In this document: positions 52,404 through 60,058 of the stretch, in pieces
Layout of the letters: every line of letters starts with the position of its first letter
How positions within the stretch are numbered: the first letter of the stretch is position 1
Origin: an uncultured Clostridia bacterium
GTDB lineage: Bacteria > Bacillota > Clostridia > Peptostreptococcales > Anaerovoracaceae
DNA length: 60,058 nucleotides
Assembly (NCBI GenBank): GCA_945828095.1
Contig: CALZOZ010000002.1
Location: forward strand, 1 to 60,058
Reading direction: 5' to 3'
Position numbers and translations under genes: made by a program
The notes under the pieces: model-generated
The model's database searches: none
Told to the model about the DNA's origin: nothing
The model's input: only the letters and a program-made list of their open reading frames with translations

Positions 52404-54129
52404 AGAATTCGAGCCTAAGTGGTTCGACGACGATTTTTCAGATAAGAGCTACCGTTCTATATTCAAGTGGGGCGAAAAGCGCCAGATAAAGGCTCCGAGA
52501 GAGTCACTGTACAAACTCATGAAGGAACGCTTCGAGGTCAGCGACGATGATTTCAGGGAATACAGCGAAGACCTGGGGCTTGAGGAAGTAAGTTTCGACC
52601 TTCCTATCAAGCTTACAGATGAACAGCTTGCCCGCTTCAGACAGATCTGCGGCGATGAATTTGTTCGCGCAGATGACTACGCACGTCTTTCCGTGGCCTA
52701 CGGCAAGACCATGTACGACATCATGCGTCTTCGTAACAAAATCGCAGAAAACGTTCCGGACGCCGTTCTTTATCCGGACAGCAAGGAGCAGATTGAAGAA
52801 ATCGTAGCATACTGCCAGGAACAGAAGATTCCTGTTTACGTTTACGGCGGCGGTTCATCCGTTACTCGCGGCGTGGAATGTGTCAAAGGCGGTATTTCCC
52901 TGGACATGAGACTCCGTTTCAACAAGGTTGTTTCTTTCAATGAAATCGACCAGACCATTACAGTTGAAGCCGGTATGAGCGGTCCTAAGCTTGAGGAAAC
53001 CCTTAACAACGCTCAGAAGCTTTTCGGAGCAAAGAGAGCTTATACCTGCGGTCACTTCCCTCAGAGCTTCGAATATTCCTCTGTAGGCGGCTGGGTAGTA
53101 ACAAGGGGTGCAGGCCAGAACTCCACATATTATGGCTGCATTTCCGATATCGTAATCGCACAGGAATATGCAACCCCTATCGGAAATATCAAAACCGATA
53201 CATACCCGAGAAAGGCCTGCGGTCCTGACCTTAACCAGATTATGATGGGAAGCGAAGGCACCTTCGGCGTACTTACTCATGTAACACTCAAAATCTTCCG
53301 CCACATGCCGGAAAACGTTGTCCGTTACTCATATATGTTCAAGGACTGGGAAACAGCTCAGGCTGCCGCCCGTGAAATCATGCAGTCCGAGGCAGGATAT
53401 CCTTCCGTATTCCGTCTTTCCGACCCGGAAGAAACTGAAATCATGCTCCACCTTTACAATGTTGTGGACTCTCCGCTGCGTCATCTGTTTAAGATGAAAG
53501 GTTTCGAGCCTGGCAAGATGTGCCTCTTCCTTGGATTTACCAACGGCGAAAAGGGCTTCTCAAAGAATCTTGCAAAGCACACTAAGAAGGTTTGCCGCAA
53601 ATACGGCGGTTTCGGCCTTACAGGCATCGTAACCAAGGCCTGGGAATCCGGACGTTTCAACGACCCTTACATGCGTGACACCATGCAGGACTTCGGTATT
53701 GTAATGGACACCATGGAATGTACAGTTAACTGGAGCAACATGAGCAAAGTTCACGCTGAGGTCCGCAAATACTGCAAATCAAGACCTCACACCATCTGCA
53801 TGACCCACATGTCCCATGTATATCCTCAGGGCGCAAACCTTTACTGGATTTTCATCACCAGAATGCATGATCCTGCTGAATTCAAGGCTTACCATGCCGG
53901 AATCCTGGACGCTATCCAGAAGAGCGGCGCTTCCATGAGCCATCACCACGGCATCGGTAAGATGTTTGCACCTTGGCTGGAAGGTTTCCTTGGAAATAAC
54001 GAATACGAAGTGTTCCGTACTCTCAAAGAACACTTTGACCCGGACAACATCATGAATCCGGGCGGAACATTAGGCTTCGACCTTTCTGAGGAAGAAAAAA
54101 TTCCTATCGACAAAAAGCTCTACGAATAA
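52387..54129 (+). CDS. FAD-binding oxidase of the alkyl-dihydroxyacetonephosphate synthase type
   Basis: 580 residues, AGGAGG-like GGAGGA before ATG 52387. FAD_binding_4 domain with PVYVYGGGSSVTRGVE (~155-170), and SVGGWVVTRGAGQNSTYYG (~235), characteristic of alkyl-DHAP synthase; C-terminal MSHHHGIGK and DPDNIMNPGG are also typical of that enzyme. Alkyl-DHAP synthase makes ether lipids from acyl-DHAP; related bacterial proteins oxidise 2-hydroxyacids or polyols. Together with the kinase and dehydrogenases it suggests metabolism of a glycerol derivative. Confidence 0.85.
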   Translation: MAHPYKEFEPKWFDDDFSDKSYRSIFKWGEKRQIKAPRESLYKLMKERFEVSDDDFREYSEDLGLEEVSFDLPIKLTDEQLARFRQICGDEFVRADDYARLSVAYGKTMYDIMRLRNKIAENVPDAVLYPDSKEQIEEIVAYCQEQKIPVYVYGGGSSVTRGVECVKGGISLDMRLRFNKVVSFNEIDQTITVEAGMSGPKLEETLNNAQKLFGAKRAYTCGHFPQSFEYSSVGGWVVTRGAGQNSTYYGCISDIVIAQEYATPIGNIKTDTYPRKACGPDLNQIMMGSEGTFGVLTHVTLKIFRHMPENVVRYSYMFKDWETAQAAAREIMQSEAGYPSVFRLSDPEETEIMLHLYNVVDSPLRHLFKMKGFEPGKMCLFLGFTNGEKGFSKNLAKHTKKVCRKYGGFGLTGIVTKAWESGRFNDPYMRDTMQDFGIVMDTMECTVNWSNMSKVHAEVRKYCKSRPHTICMTHMSHVYPQGANLYWIFITRMHDPAEFKAYHAGILDAIQKSGASMSHHHGIGKMFAPWLEGFLGNNEYEVFRTLKEHFDPDNIMNPGGTLGFDLSEEEKIPIDKKLYE

Positions 54130-54134
54130 ATAAC

Positions 54135-54185
54135 AATCCCCGGGGCTGCGGCATAACCTTACTCCATGCCGTCCCTCGGGGATTT
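54135..54185. terminator. Bidirectional terminator
   Basis: Long stem ATCCCCGGGGCTGCGGCAT with ATGCCGTCCCTCGGGGAT (one or two unpaired bases), flanked by A and T tracts, between convergent genes. Confidence 0.88.
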
Positions 54186-54189
54186 TCGT

Positions 54190-54621
54190 TTATCTGTTCA
54201 TAACTACCAGGCCGACAATGCAAAGTCCGATGCCTATAAGCTGATTGGCAGTCACCACTTCTTTATAGATAAGCACTCCCACACCTACCAGCGCGATAGC
54301 TGTCATAATGCTGGATATGGTTGAGCCTATGCTGATATTCCAGCCCACCTTGTACATGAAAACCGATGCAACCTCTACTGCAGTTATAGCCATAGTCATG
54401 GTAACCGGAGCCCAGTTCATCTTGCCAAGCTGGGTCGGAAGGCTTCTGTCCTGCCCCATGATCATCCAGAGGCCGAATGCCAGAGCTGCTGCAATTACAT
54501 AGTTAAAGAAAACTGCGGCAAAGGGGTCCATGGCCTCCGGCACCGACTTTGCACTTATCTGATAAATGGTGTGTGCTACCACCAGCAAGGCGATGGGCCA
54601 CCCGTAGCTTATTATATTCAT
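54190..54621 (-). CDS. Small EamA/DMT-type membrane protein
   Basis: 143 residues from ATG 54621 (AAGGAAG upstream). Five hydrophobic segments; ends in an EamA-like LVGVGVLIYKEVVTANQLIGIGLCIVGLVVM. It is a single half of the ten-helix drug/metabolite transporter fold, so it probably works as a dimer. 21 bases after the aminopeptidase gene. Confidence 0.85.
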   Translation of the reverse strand: MNIISYGWPIALLVVAHTIYQISAKSVPEAMDPFAAVFFNYVIAAALAFGLWMIMGQDRSLPTQLGKMNWAPVTMTMAITAVEVASVFMYKVGWNISIGSTISSIMTAIALVGVGVLIYKEVVTANQLIGIGLCIVGLVVMNR

Positions 54622-54642
54622 TTTGATTTTTCTTCCTTTCAT

Positions 54643-56502
54643 CTATTGTATGTCTGCCGTCTGGGTTTTGAGCCATGCAGCGATGTCATCATCAAGCAGC
54701 GGCGACAGCTTTTTATAAACGGTCTGATGGTAGTCGTTAATCCATTTCTTTTCCTGCTCTGTGAGAAGCTCCGGCAAAATCGCCTCGCGTTCCCAAGGAC
54801 ACCATGTGATCGGCTCAAATTCCAGCATTCCGTCCTCCCCTTTTACGCAGAGGATTTCGTTTTCAAGTCTGATGCCATACTCACCCGTCAGGTAAAGCCC
54901 CGGCTCATCGCTGGTAACCATACCCTCCATAATCGGGCAGTCTCCGCCTCTTGGACTTATGTTGTTGGGGTCCTCGTGAACGCTGAGGAGATGCCCTACC
55001 CCGTGTCCTGTGCCATGGTTATAGTTCAGACCTACGGCGGCAAGGGGCGCTCTTGCTGTCACATCAAGCTCTATACCCTTGGTTCCTTCAGCAAAACGTG
55101 CCGATGCCAAGGCTATATGGCTTTTGAGCACCAGGGTGTAGTGCCTTTTCATGACCTCAGTCAGTGGTCCGAGAGCAATAGTCCTGGTTATATCTGTGGT
55201 TCCGTCTTCATACTGCCCTCCTGAGTCCAGCAGCAGGAAGCCCTCAGGTTTGAGTGCAAAGCAGGTTTCCGGTTCCGGACTGTAGTGGACGATGGCTCCG
55301 TTGGAACCGTACGCTGATATAGTGGAAAAGCTGAGGTCGTGAAAACCTTTTTGTCCGCGCCTGCACTCCAAAAGATAATCTGCCGCATCCACTTCTGTCA
55401 GAGTGGTCTGTCCGACTGCCTCAAGTCCGCCTTCACCGCCGGCTGCCGGTTCCGCATCCTCACCCATGGTCTTCTTTACCCAATATATGAACTGCACCAC
55501 AGCTGCACCGTCCTTTATGTGGGCCTGCTTTGTACAGCTGATTTCGGTTTCATTTTTTATCGCCTTCATAAGCTCTGCCGGGTTGGCGCCGTCTATTATT
55601 TCAACGGTGCCAGGAAGGCACTTTGCCATGGCATAGCTTACCCTTTCCTCACTGAGAAGAAGCTTTCCCGCCGGTAGTTTTTTAAGGTCGTCGAAAATCC
55701 TAAAATACGGCAAAACCTCCGTTGTCTCAGGCAAGGCTGCGGCGGCCCTTCTTTCCGCATCATTTATAAAACCTTCGTCCAGCACATACAGCTTCTCTTT
55801 TTCCCGGCCGATTATGGCAAAGGCATAGAACACAGGGGTGTTTTCCACATCATTTCCCCTCAGGTTATATAGCCACGCGATTTCCTCAAGGCTCGTCATC
55901 AGGTGCATGTCTGCGCCTTTTTTCTTCATTGCCTGACGGACGCGATTCAGCTTGGAATCTGAACTTTCCCCCGTTACTGACAGAGGTATATCGTATATTG
56001 GCGATGGGATAAGTTCAGGCCTGTTTTCGCCTTGGCCCAATGCTTCATCTCGGCTCCCGCTTTCACCCTGGCCCCATGCTTCCCAGATGCGGCCCGCCAG
56101 GTCAGCATCCCACCGGATTTTAAAATGCTCCTCATAGCCCTGTGCTTCTCTATAACTCACCACCCGGCCGTCAAAGCCCAGGCAGCTTCCTTCCGGCAGA
56201 TTGCTCATAAGAAACTCATCTATTGTCGGTACATCCGTTTCTCTTTCTTTCATAAGGTCAATGCCGCTTCCCCTAAGCTGGTCCGCCGCCTGCAGAAAAT
56301 ACCGTCCGTCGGTCCAAAGTCCTGCCCAGTCAGCGGTCACAAGCAGTGTCCCCGCGGAACCGGTGAACCCGGACACAAACTCCCTGCATTTAAAATATTC
56401 GTTTACATACTCGGACCCGTGAAAATCCGTAGTAGGTATAAGATATGCATCAATGCCCTCCGCCTTCATTTCGCGGCGAAGCGCCGTAAGCTGCTGTCTC
56501 AT
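54643..56502 (-). CDS. Xaa-Pro aminopeptidase, M24B family (long form)
   Basis: 619 residues. Two N-terminal creatinase-like domains (~1-145 and ~180-315) and a C-terminal pita-bread metalloprotease with ligands in LLLDSGGQYEDGTTDITR (two Asp), GTGHGVGHLLSVHED (His) and DEPGLY and RLENEI (two Glu). The long form resembles eukaryotic aminopeptidase P. A ~30-residue Gly/Glu/Ser-rich insert near 147-175 (GQGESGSRDEALGQGE) links the first two domains. Removes N-terminal residues before proline. Confidence 0.94.
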   Translation of the reverse strand: MRQQLTALRREMKAEGIDAYLIPTTDFHGSEYVNEYFKCREFVSGFTGSAGTLLVTADWAGLWTDGRYFLQAADQLRGSGIDLMKERETDVPTIDEFLMSNLPEGSCLGFDGRVVSYREAQGYEEHFKIRWDADLAGRIWEAWGQGESGSRDEALGQGENRPELIPSPIYDIPLSVTGESSDSKLNRVRQAMKKKGADMHLMTSLEEIAWLYNLRGNDVENTPVFYAFAIIGREKEKLYVLDEGFINDAERRAAAALPETTEVLPYFRIFDDLKKLPAGKLLLSEERVSYAMAKCLPGTVEIIDGANPAELMKAIKNETEISCTKQAHIKDGAAVVQFIYWVKKTMGEDAEPAAGGEGGLEAVGQTTLTEVDAADYLLECRRGQKGFHDLSFSTISAYGSNGAIVHYSPEPETCFALKPEGFLLLDSGGQYEDGTTDITRTIALGPLTEVMKRHYTLVLKSHIALASARFAEGTKGIELDVTARAPLAAVGLNYNHGTGHGVGHLLSVHEDPNNISPRGGDCPIMEGMVTSDEPGLYLTGEYGIRLENEILCVKGEDGMLEFEPITWCPWEREAILPELLTEQEKKWINDYHQTVYKKLSPLLDDDIAAWLKTQTADIQ

Positions 56503-56592
56503 AAATCGTGCCTCCGATTTGTTTACTTAATTTTCATCTATTATCCATTCTAACATTTTCTGTACCCTTCTGCAATGAAGAATAAAAACTAA

Positions 56593-56838
56593 AAAGTAAC
56601 CTACATTTTTTAAATTTCAATGGTTTGCGGGTTTGGGCGGTTTACTTTTATGCCGGCTGTCTTGGTGCCGGCGGTAGTGCCACCATAAGAAGTAAACCAA
56701 AGATTATGATTTTCAATGGTTTGCGGACTTTTCGGTTTACTTTCATGTCGGCAGCCACGATGCCAACGGTGAAGCCGCTCCAAAAAGTAAACTAATAATT
56801 TTAATTTGCAATAATTTGCGGATTATTCGGTTTACTTT
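56593..56838. repeat. Three tandem palindromes with conserved loop
   Basis: Arms AAAGTAACC/AAGTAAACC/AAAGTAAACT at 56593, 56690 and 56784 pair with GGTTTACTTT at 56639, 56734 and 56829. Loops of ~35 bases contain TTTCAATGGTTTGCGG (degenerate in the third). Spacers of about 42 bases are also related to each other (ATGxCGGC ... TGCC). Period about 95 bases. Confidence 0.8.
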
Positions 56839-56860
56839 GGGGCTCAGAGCACCAAACTTC

Positions 56861-56889
56861 TTGTCTCCCGCAGAAAGCTGTGCTAAAAT
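56861..56889 (+). promoter_or_regulatory. Promoter of the DUF308 gene
   Basis: TTGTCT (56861-56866), 17-base spacer, TAAAAT (56884-56889); ribosome site TGGAGGT at 56899. Confidence 0.6.
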
Positions 56890-56912
56890 AAACTTGTCTG
56901 GAGGTAAGTAAA

Positions 56913-57458
56913 ATGAAAAACAAAAATATATCCAAATTTGCCTCGTCCCTCATTTATATCCTCATGGGACTTGCACTTATAATGAAACCTTCCCTGGTAG
57001 AAGATGTCTTTTGCTACCTACTGGCAGGCGCAGCAATTATCATAGGCCTTATAAAGCTCGCCTCATATATGGCGACCAAGGTTGAAACCAGAATCGCCGA
57101 GGACACCAACGGATTTGCCATCGGCATCAGCCTCATACTCCTTGGACTTTTTGTACTCATGAAGAGCACCATGTTCATAATTCTTGTTCCGTTCGTGCTG
57201 GGCTTCATGATTACTTTCAAGGGAATCGAGGGAATGCAGAATGTTCTCAATCTGAAGAAATTCGGCTTCGGATACCAGAAAGGGGTAATGATAGTTTCCC
57301 TGATTATTACTATCTTCGGTATCATCGTCATGGTGAACCCGTTCTCAACCATGAAAATTCTGCTGGTTATGCTGGGCATCGGCCTTCTTGCCAGCGGTGT
57401 CTTTGACCTGATTGCAGATATTGTATTTACAAAAACTCTTAAAGACAAAATGGGATAA
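56913..57458 (+). CDS. DUF308/HdeD-like membrane protein
   Basis: 181 residues with six hydrophobic segments arranged as three repeated hairpins, and the family's short-repeat pattern ILMGLALIMKPS / ILLGLFVLMKST / TIFGIIVMVNPFSTM. Function of the family is unknown; HdeD is linked to acid resistance in Escherichia. Has its own promoter and terminator. Confidence 0.85.
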   Translation: MKNKNISKFASSLIYILMGLALIMKPSLVEDVFCYLLAGAAIIIGLIKLASYMATKVETRIAEDTNGFAIGISLILLGLFVLMKSTMFIILVPFVLGFMITFKGIEGMQNVLNLKKFGFGYQKGVMIVSLIITIFGIIVMVNPFSTMKILLVMLGIGLLASGVFDLIADIVFTKTLKDKMG

Positions 57459-57484
57459 TAAGAAGTAAAAACATCCCTGCAACC

Positions 57485-57528
57485 AAAAGCCTCCTGTGAT
57501 AATACGGATGTTATCGCAGGAGGCTTTT
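57485..57528. terminator. Terminator after the DUF308 gene
   Basis: Stem AAAAGCCTCCTG (57485-57496) with CAGGAGGCTTTT (57517-57528), extended by GATAA/TTATC inside. Confidence 0.9.
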
Positions 57529-57535
57529 CATGTGT

Positions 57536-57990
57536 CACAATAATCTTCTTGAAGGAATCATTTACATTAAGTAATGATGCCTTCTCCTGATTACGTTTCT
57601 CTTCTGTCGGCATACTGAAAGCTGACTGTATATAATAGCGTTTACTACCCATATTGGCAACAAAATCTATCTCAAGCTGCTTTTTTTCATCTTTGCCTTC
57701 TTCATTGATTCCACGCTTTTCTACAACACCTACGTCAACAGTATACCCTCTGCTTCTTAATTCGTTGTAGATAATATTCTCCATGAGGTGCGTTTCTTCG
57801 ATCTGCCTGAATCCAAGCCTTGCATTCCTCAGACCAACATCTTCAAAATAGTACTTTAAAGGAGTTCCTATATATTTTCTTCCCTTTACATTATATCTGT
57901 TTGCCTTGTTTATAATAAAAGCATCTACAAGGTATTCGATATACTGTCTGATTGTATTCAGGCTGATCTCGTGGTTTCCGTTAAGAGTTC
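57536..57990 (-). pseudogene. Relic of a DUF4143-type AAA ATPase (C-terminal portion)
   Basis: Continuous frame on the minus strand from about 57990 reads NGNHEISLNTIRQYIEYL, then RKYIGTPLKYYFEDVGLRN, GFRQIEETHLMENIIYNELR, and ends near NDSFKKIIV. This is the C-terminal half of the common ATP-binding DUF4143 proteins. The AAA domain (~270 residues) is missing upstream, and homology stops ~25 residues before the normal end, where the DUF308 terminator begins. No start codon or ribosome site in place. Broken at the boundary with the AbiE locus. Confidence 0.75.
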
Positions 57991-59021
57991 AACAGCAAAT
58001 CTGTTTCAATAGTATAAGCAAATGCCTCCATATCTACTTTCCTAAAGTATTTCAACGAACTCATTTCTGTTCCTATATAGTTTCTGTCTTTATACAAAAG
58101 CGGATCTTCAATTTTGTGAAAATGAACACCCTTTTTAATACATGTTGTCAGATAAAGGATCTTTGCAGCTTTCCTTGCCGCTATTTCCGGAGAATAATTT
58201 TCTTCAAAGAGGTGACTTCTGAGACTTCTTATTCCGTTGACATAGTACCGATATTCTTCCCAATTAGTTTTCCCTCTCGAGGCAATACAAAGTGCAGCTG
58301 CATATGTGTCATCCAGCACATCATTTCGATCAATATGTGTCCCTCTATATGCAATTTCCTGATCTATAATAGAATTATATGTACTGATCATTTCATCAAA
58401 ATCGTCAAATTTATTAAGCAACGTATGCACGTCATACATCTGCTTCATCACTTCCATATCTTTTCCTGTATTCAAAAGAATGCCTGTGGTGTGCGGTGCA
58501 AATGCGGTCAGCTTATCTCCCAGAATGCAGTTAATACTCGGAATTTTTACTTTCAGATTCTCGCCTTCAGTCATCAGAAGATCATTCTTTATTTCTTTCT
58601 CCACAAGATGTTTATAATGATTTTCTTCAAAAATAACATCCAGCAGAATATATATATCCTTGCCTGTTATTGGCGATTCATATGTGAACTTGAAATGTCT
58701 TTTTTCTATTTTATTTTTTCCTACTCTAACCTGTTCTTCCTGAGATTTAAACGGGAATATCTCTGCAGCTCTATTTATATAATCTTCAATATGCGTTCCC
58801 GGCTTTACAATAATATCTATATCTGTCGATAATCTCATTGGATGATCCAGCAGCAGCATAAGACAAGTTCCGCCTTTAAAAATAAAAGGCATCCCAACTC
58901 CCGTGATTGCCTCCAGAAGTCCAAATGCATGCAGAACTCTCTCAATCAGTGCCGGATCTTTTTTACTCGATGCCTGCAGCTCTCTGATATGCTCCTGCGA
59001 ATAATTATTTCTTGTTATCAT
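57981..59021 (-). CDS. AbiEii-type nucleotidyltransferase toxin
   Basis: 346 residues. Nucleotidyltransferase signature FKGGTCLMLLLDHPMRLSTDIDI split here as GGTCLMLL and RLSTDIDI (~48-70), followed by an ILLDVIFEENHY strand with a third acidic residue and GDKLTAFAPHTTG (~168). Family members are toxins of type IV toxin-antitoxin systems that block phage growth; related MenT enzymes add nucleotides to tRNA ends. Start overlaps the antitoxin gene by 17 bases. The region is more AT-rich than its surroundings, suggesting transfer. Confidence 0.87.
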   Translation of the reverse strand: MITRNNYSQEHIRELQASSKKDPALIERVLHAFGLLEAITGVGMPFIFKGGTCLMLLLDHPMRLSTDIDIIVKPGTHIEDYINRAAEIFPFKSQEEQVRVGKNKIEKRHFKFTYESPITGKDIYILLDVIFEENHYKHLVEKEIKNDLLMTEGENLKVKIPSINCILGDKLTAFAPHTTGILLNTGKDMEVMKQMYDVHTLLNKFDDFDEMISTYNSIIDQEIAYRGTHIDRNDVLDDTYAAALCIASRGKTNWEEYRYYVNGIRSLRSHLFEENYSPEIAARKAAKILYLTTCIKKGVHFHKIEDPLLYKDRNYIGTEMSSLKYFRKVDMEAFAYTIETDLLLNS

Positions 59022-59763
59022 TCTTCCGGTTCTCCAGTCTTAAAGTTATATTCGTTTTTTCGTGCAGAAAAGTCCTGAACTTTTTTTCCACTCCCCGTCT
59101 TCTGGCATATCTGAACAGCTTGCTTTCATCAACTGCGTATTGGTGAAACATGTTCTCAATAATACTGCTTATTTCTTCTGATGGATAGGCAGATACTATA
59201 ACCTTTTCGCAAAATGCATCTACCATCATTTTTTCTATACACGTAGCCCATACATGTCCTTTACCTCTTGGAGATTCCGTCGGGAGCTTAAGTATTACAA
59301 TCATTCCTTCAACCCAATACTGATGAAACATCTCAACTGTAGGGTATATCAGAACCTTCCCGGGATATACTGTCTTTAATGAATCGAAAACAAATTCACC
59401 AAGGTCTTTCTCGACGGATACAAAAATAGTATTATGTGCTATCTGATGATTTATAAACTCATTAAGTTGTATCAACTCAAAGATGCGGAAATCGAGGTAG
59501 GGATAATTATCAGTTATAAGTCCTGCAATGTCATATGCTTCCTGTGAATAATCATATGAGTAGGTTTTATCGTTTTCCTTACAGACACAATATGCATTCC
59601 GTCCAACTCGTGCAACTTCACCGTCGTCTAACAATGACTGCAGCTTAGCTTTAAAATAAGCCTCCGTAATGCCTTGTGAGTGATTTTTCATTTCAGTAAA
59701 CAGTTCTTCACGGTTAAAGTAAATACTGTCATAAAATTTTTTCAGATAATCAGTTTCTCCCAT
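59005..59763 (-). CDS. AbiEi-like antitoxin/transcriptional repressor
   Basis: 252 residues. N-terminal winged-helix-like region (~15-65, AYFKAKLQSLLDDGEVARVGRNAY), then an AbiEi-like C-terminal domain with an ELIQLNEFINHQ segment and ATCIEKMMVDAFCEK. Placed directly upstream of the toxin, GGGAGG before the ATG, with inverted repeats around its promoter, all as in AbiEi systems that repress their own operon. Sequence is divergent, so a DUF-type relative is possible. Confidence 0.72.
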   Translation of the reverse strand: MGETDYLKKFYDSIYFNREELFTEMKNHSQGITEAYFKAKLQSLLDDGEVARVGRNAYCVCKENDKTYSYDYSQEAYDIAGLITDNYPYLDFRIFELIQLNEFINHQIAHNTIFVSVEKDLGEFVFDSLKTVYPGKVLIYPTVEMFHQYWVEGMIVILKLPTESPRGKGHVWATCIEKMMVDAFCEKVIVSAYPSEEISSIIENMFHQYAVDESKLFRYARRRGVEKKFRTFLHEKTNITLRLENRKNDNKK

Positions 59764-59784
59764 GCGCTACCTCCCTTAGCATTT

Positions 59785-59809
59785 CGGCAATAAACTCTAT
59801 TTACTGCTG
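59785..59809. promoter_or_regulatory. Second (imperfect) operator repeat of the AbiE operon
   Basis: CGGCAATAAA (59785-59794) and TTTACTGCTG (59800-59809), pairing at eight of ten bases, downstream of the promoter and before the ribosome site. The left part shares ATTTCGGCA with the first operator. Confidence 0.55.
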
Positions 59810-59822
59810 TTTTGCTATTATA

Positions 59823-59851
59823 ATTATATATCTGAATTCTCATTATGTCAA
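59823..59851 (-). promoter_or_regulatory. Consensus promoter of the AbiE operon
   Basis: Minus-strand TTGACA (59851-59846), 17-base spacer, TATAAT (59828-59823): a perfect sigma-A consensus. Confidence 0.85.
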
Positions 59852-59853
59852 TT

Positions 59854-59892
59854 AACATTTCGGCAGTAAAGTTTAATCTCTGCCGAAATGTT
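59854..59892. promoter_or_regulatory. First operator repeat of the AbiE operon
   Basis: Perfect inverted repeat AACATTTCGGCAG (59854-59866) and CTGCCGAAATGTT (59880-59892), directly upstream of the -35 box. Confidence 0.75.
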
Positions 59893-60003
59893 TCTTTCGA
59901 TCTTCCCTCATCTGCTATTATTGTCAGCAATTCGTAAAAGAATACCGGAAAGATTTCTGCTCCCATGTATGTCATGTCATCATTTCGTCGTCACATAAAA
60001 ATA

Positions 60004-60027
60004 GAACCCTTGAAATTTCAAGGGTTC
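60004..60027. terminator. Palindromic terminator near right edge
   Basis: Stem GAACCCTTGAAA with TTTCAAGGGTTC; followed on the minus strand by TATTTTTATG, so it probably ends a gene entering from the right. Between 59893 and 60003 I see nothing else. Confidence 0.7.
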
Positions 60028-60058
60028 CATGTTTATCAACTATTCAAGTTCGATAAAG

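Larger units (their letters stand above)
56503..56912. other. Intergenic region with three conserved-loop palindromes
   Basis: 410 bases without a gene, mostly occupied by the repeats at 56593-56838 and then the DUF308 promoter. Confidence 0.75.

Noticed and set aside
56593-56838. Possible CRISPR array
   Set aside because: Only three units, arms are palindromic with ~95-base period and related spacers; no cas genes.
57014-57784. 256-codon minus-strand frame as one gene
   Set aside because: Only its first ~83 codons are ATPase-like; the remainder is antisense to the DUF308 membrane protein, so it is a relic fused by chance to a shadow frame.
57906-58832. Plus-strand 308-codon frame
   Set aside because: Antisense to the AbiEii toxin; Phe/Ile/Cys-rich shadow of AT-rich sequence.
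59742-59975. Minus-strand 77-codon frame upstream of the antitoxin
   Set aside because: It reads through the operators and consensus promoter, without a ribosome site.

Overview
The window looks like chromosomal DNA of a low-to-mid GC, endospore-forming anaerobe of the Firmicutes (Clostridia). The evidence is spore-coat and germination genes (gerQ, cotJABC, a cwlJ remnant), strong AGGAGG ribosome sites, TTGACA/TATAAT promoters, the Gram-positive rimP-nusA-ylxR-ylxQ-infB-rbfA order and type III pantothenate kinase. The gene mix would fit the Anaerovoracaceae/Family XIII area, but that placement is an impression and was not tested. I saw no rRNA, tRNA or CRISPR array.

Layout. 1-1.7 kb: the end of a mobile element (ParA and a DUF6017 protein) abutting a 5'-truncated cwlJ, followed by intact gerQ. 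2.8-7.1 kb: a KdpDE-like two-component pair translationally coupled to one polypeptide carrying a degenerate chorismate synthase, AroE and AroK. 7.2-8.5 kb: cotJABC. 8.5-15.7 kb: a flavoprotein, a lactate/malate-dehydrogenase-like protein and a 1620-residue protein combining HD hydrolase, nucleotidyltransferase, acetyltransferase-like and phosphoribosyltransferase-like parts; this is the best candidate for an undescribed system. 15.8-20.3 kb: DUF554 protein, D-cysteine desulfhydrase, coaX and coaBC. 20.3-24.6 kb: polyamine transporter potRABCD. 24.8-27.9 kb: two AEC transporters, a third as a relic, and an orphan nuclease-like gene. 28.3-40.4 kb: a core information-processing block (small alarmone synthetase, rimP, nusA, ylxR, ylxQ, infB, rbfA, nrnA, truB, ribF, rpsO, pnp), interrupted between infB and rbfA by two tandem copies of a structured element. 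40.5-46.9 kb: an aldo/keto reductase with ferredoxin domain, ArsC, a divergent class V aminotransferase, an isochorismatase-family hydrolase, a peroxiredoxin, an FAD dehydrogenase under a guanine-riboswitch-like leader, and a TetR regulator. 47.4-54.1 kb: a five-gene glycerol-3-phosphate-dehydrogenase-like / FGGY kinase / alkyl-DHAP-synthase-like operon. 54.2-57.5 kb: small EamA-type protein, M24 aminopeptidase and DUF308 membrane protein. 57.5-60 kb: an AT-rich AbiE-type toxin-antitoxin locus with operators, beside an ATPase relic.

Non-coding structure is unusually rich. There are at least three palindromic repeat families: paired C5/G5 hairpins at 18.9, 28.0 and 47.1 kb; conserved-loop, variable-arm palindromes at 41.9, 42.1 and 56.6-56.8 kb; and the 222-bp-period tandem element at 34.3-34.6 kb. 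Start sites were chosen from ribosome-binding sites and often lie inside the longest open frame. All functional calls rest on motif recognition by eye, without database searches.
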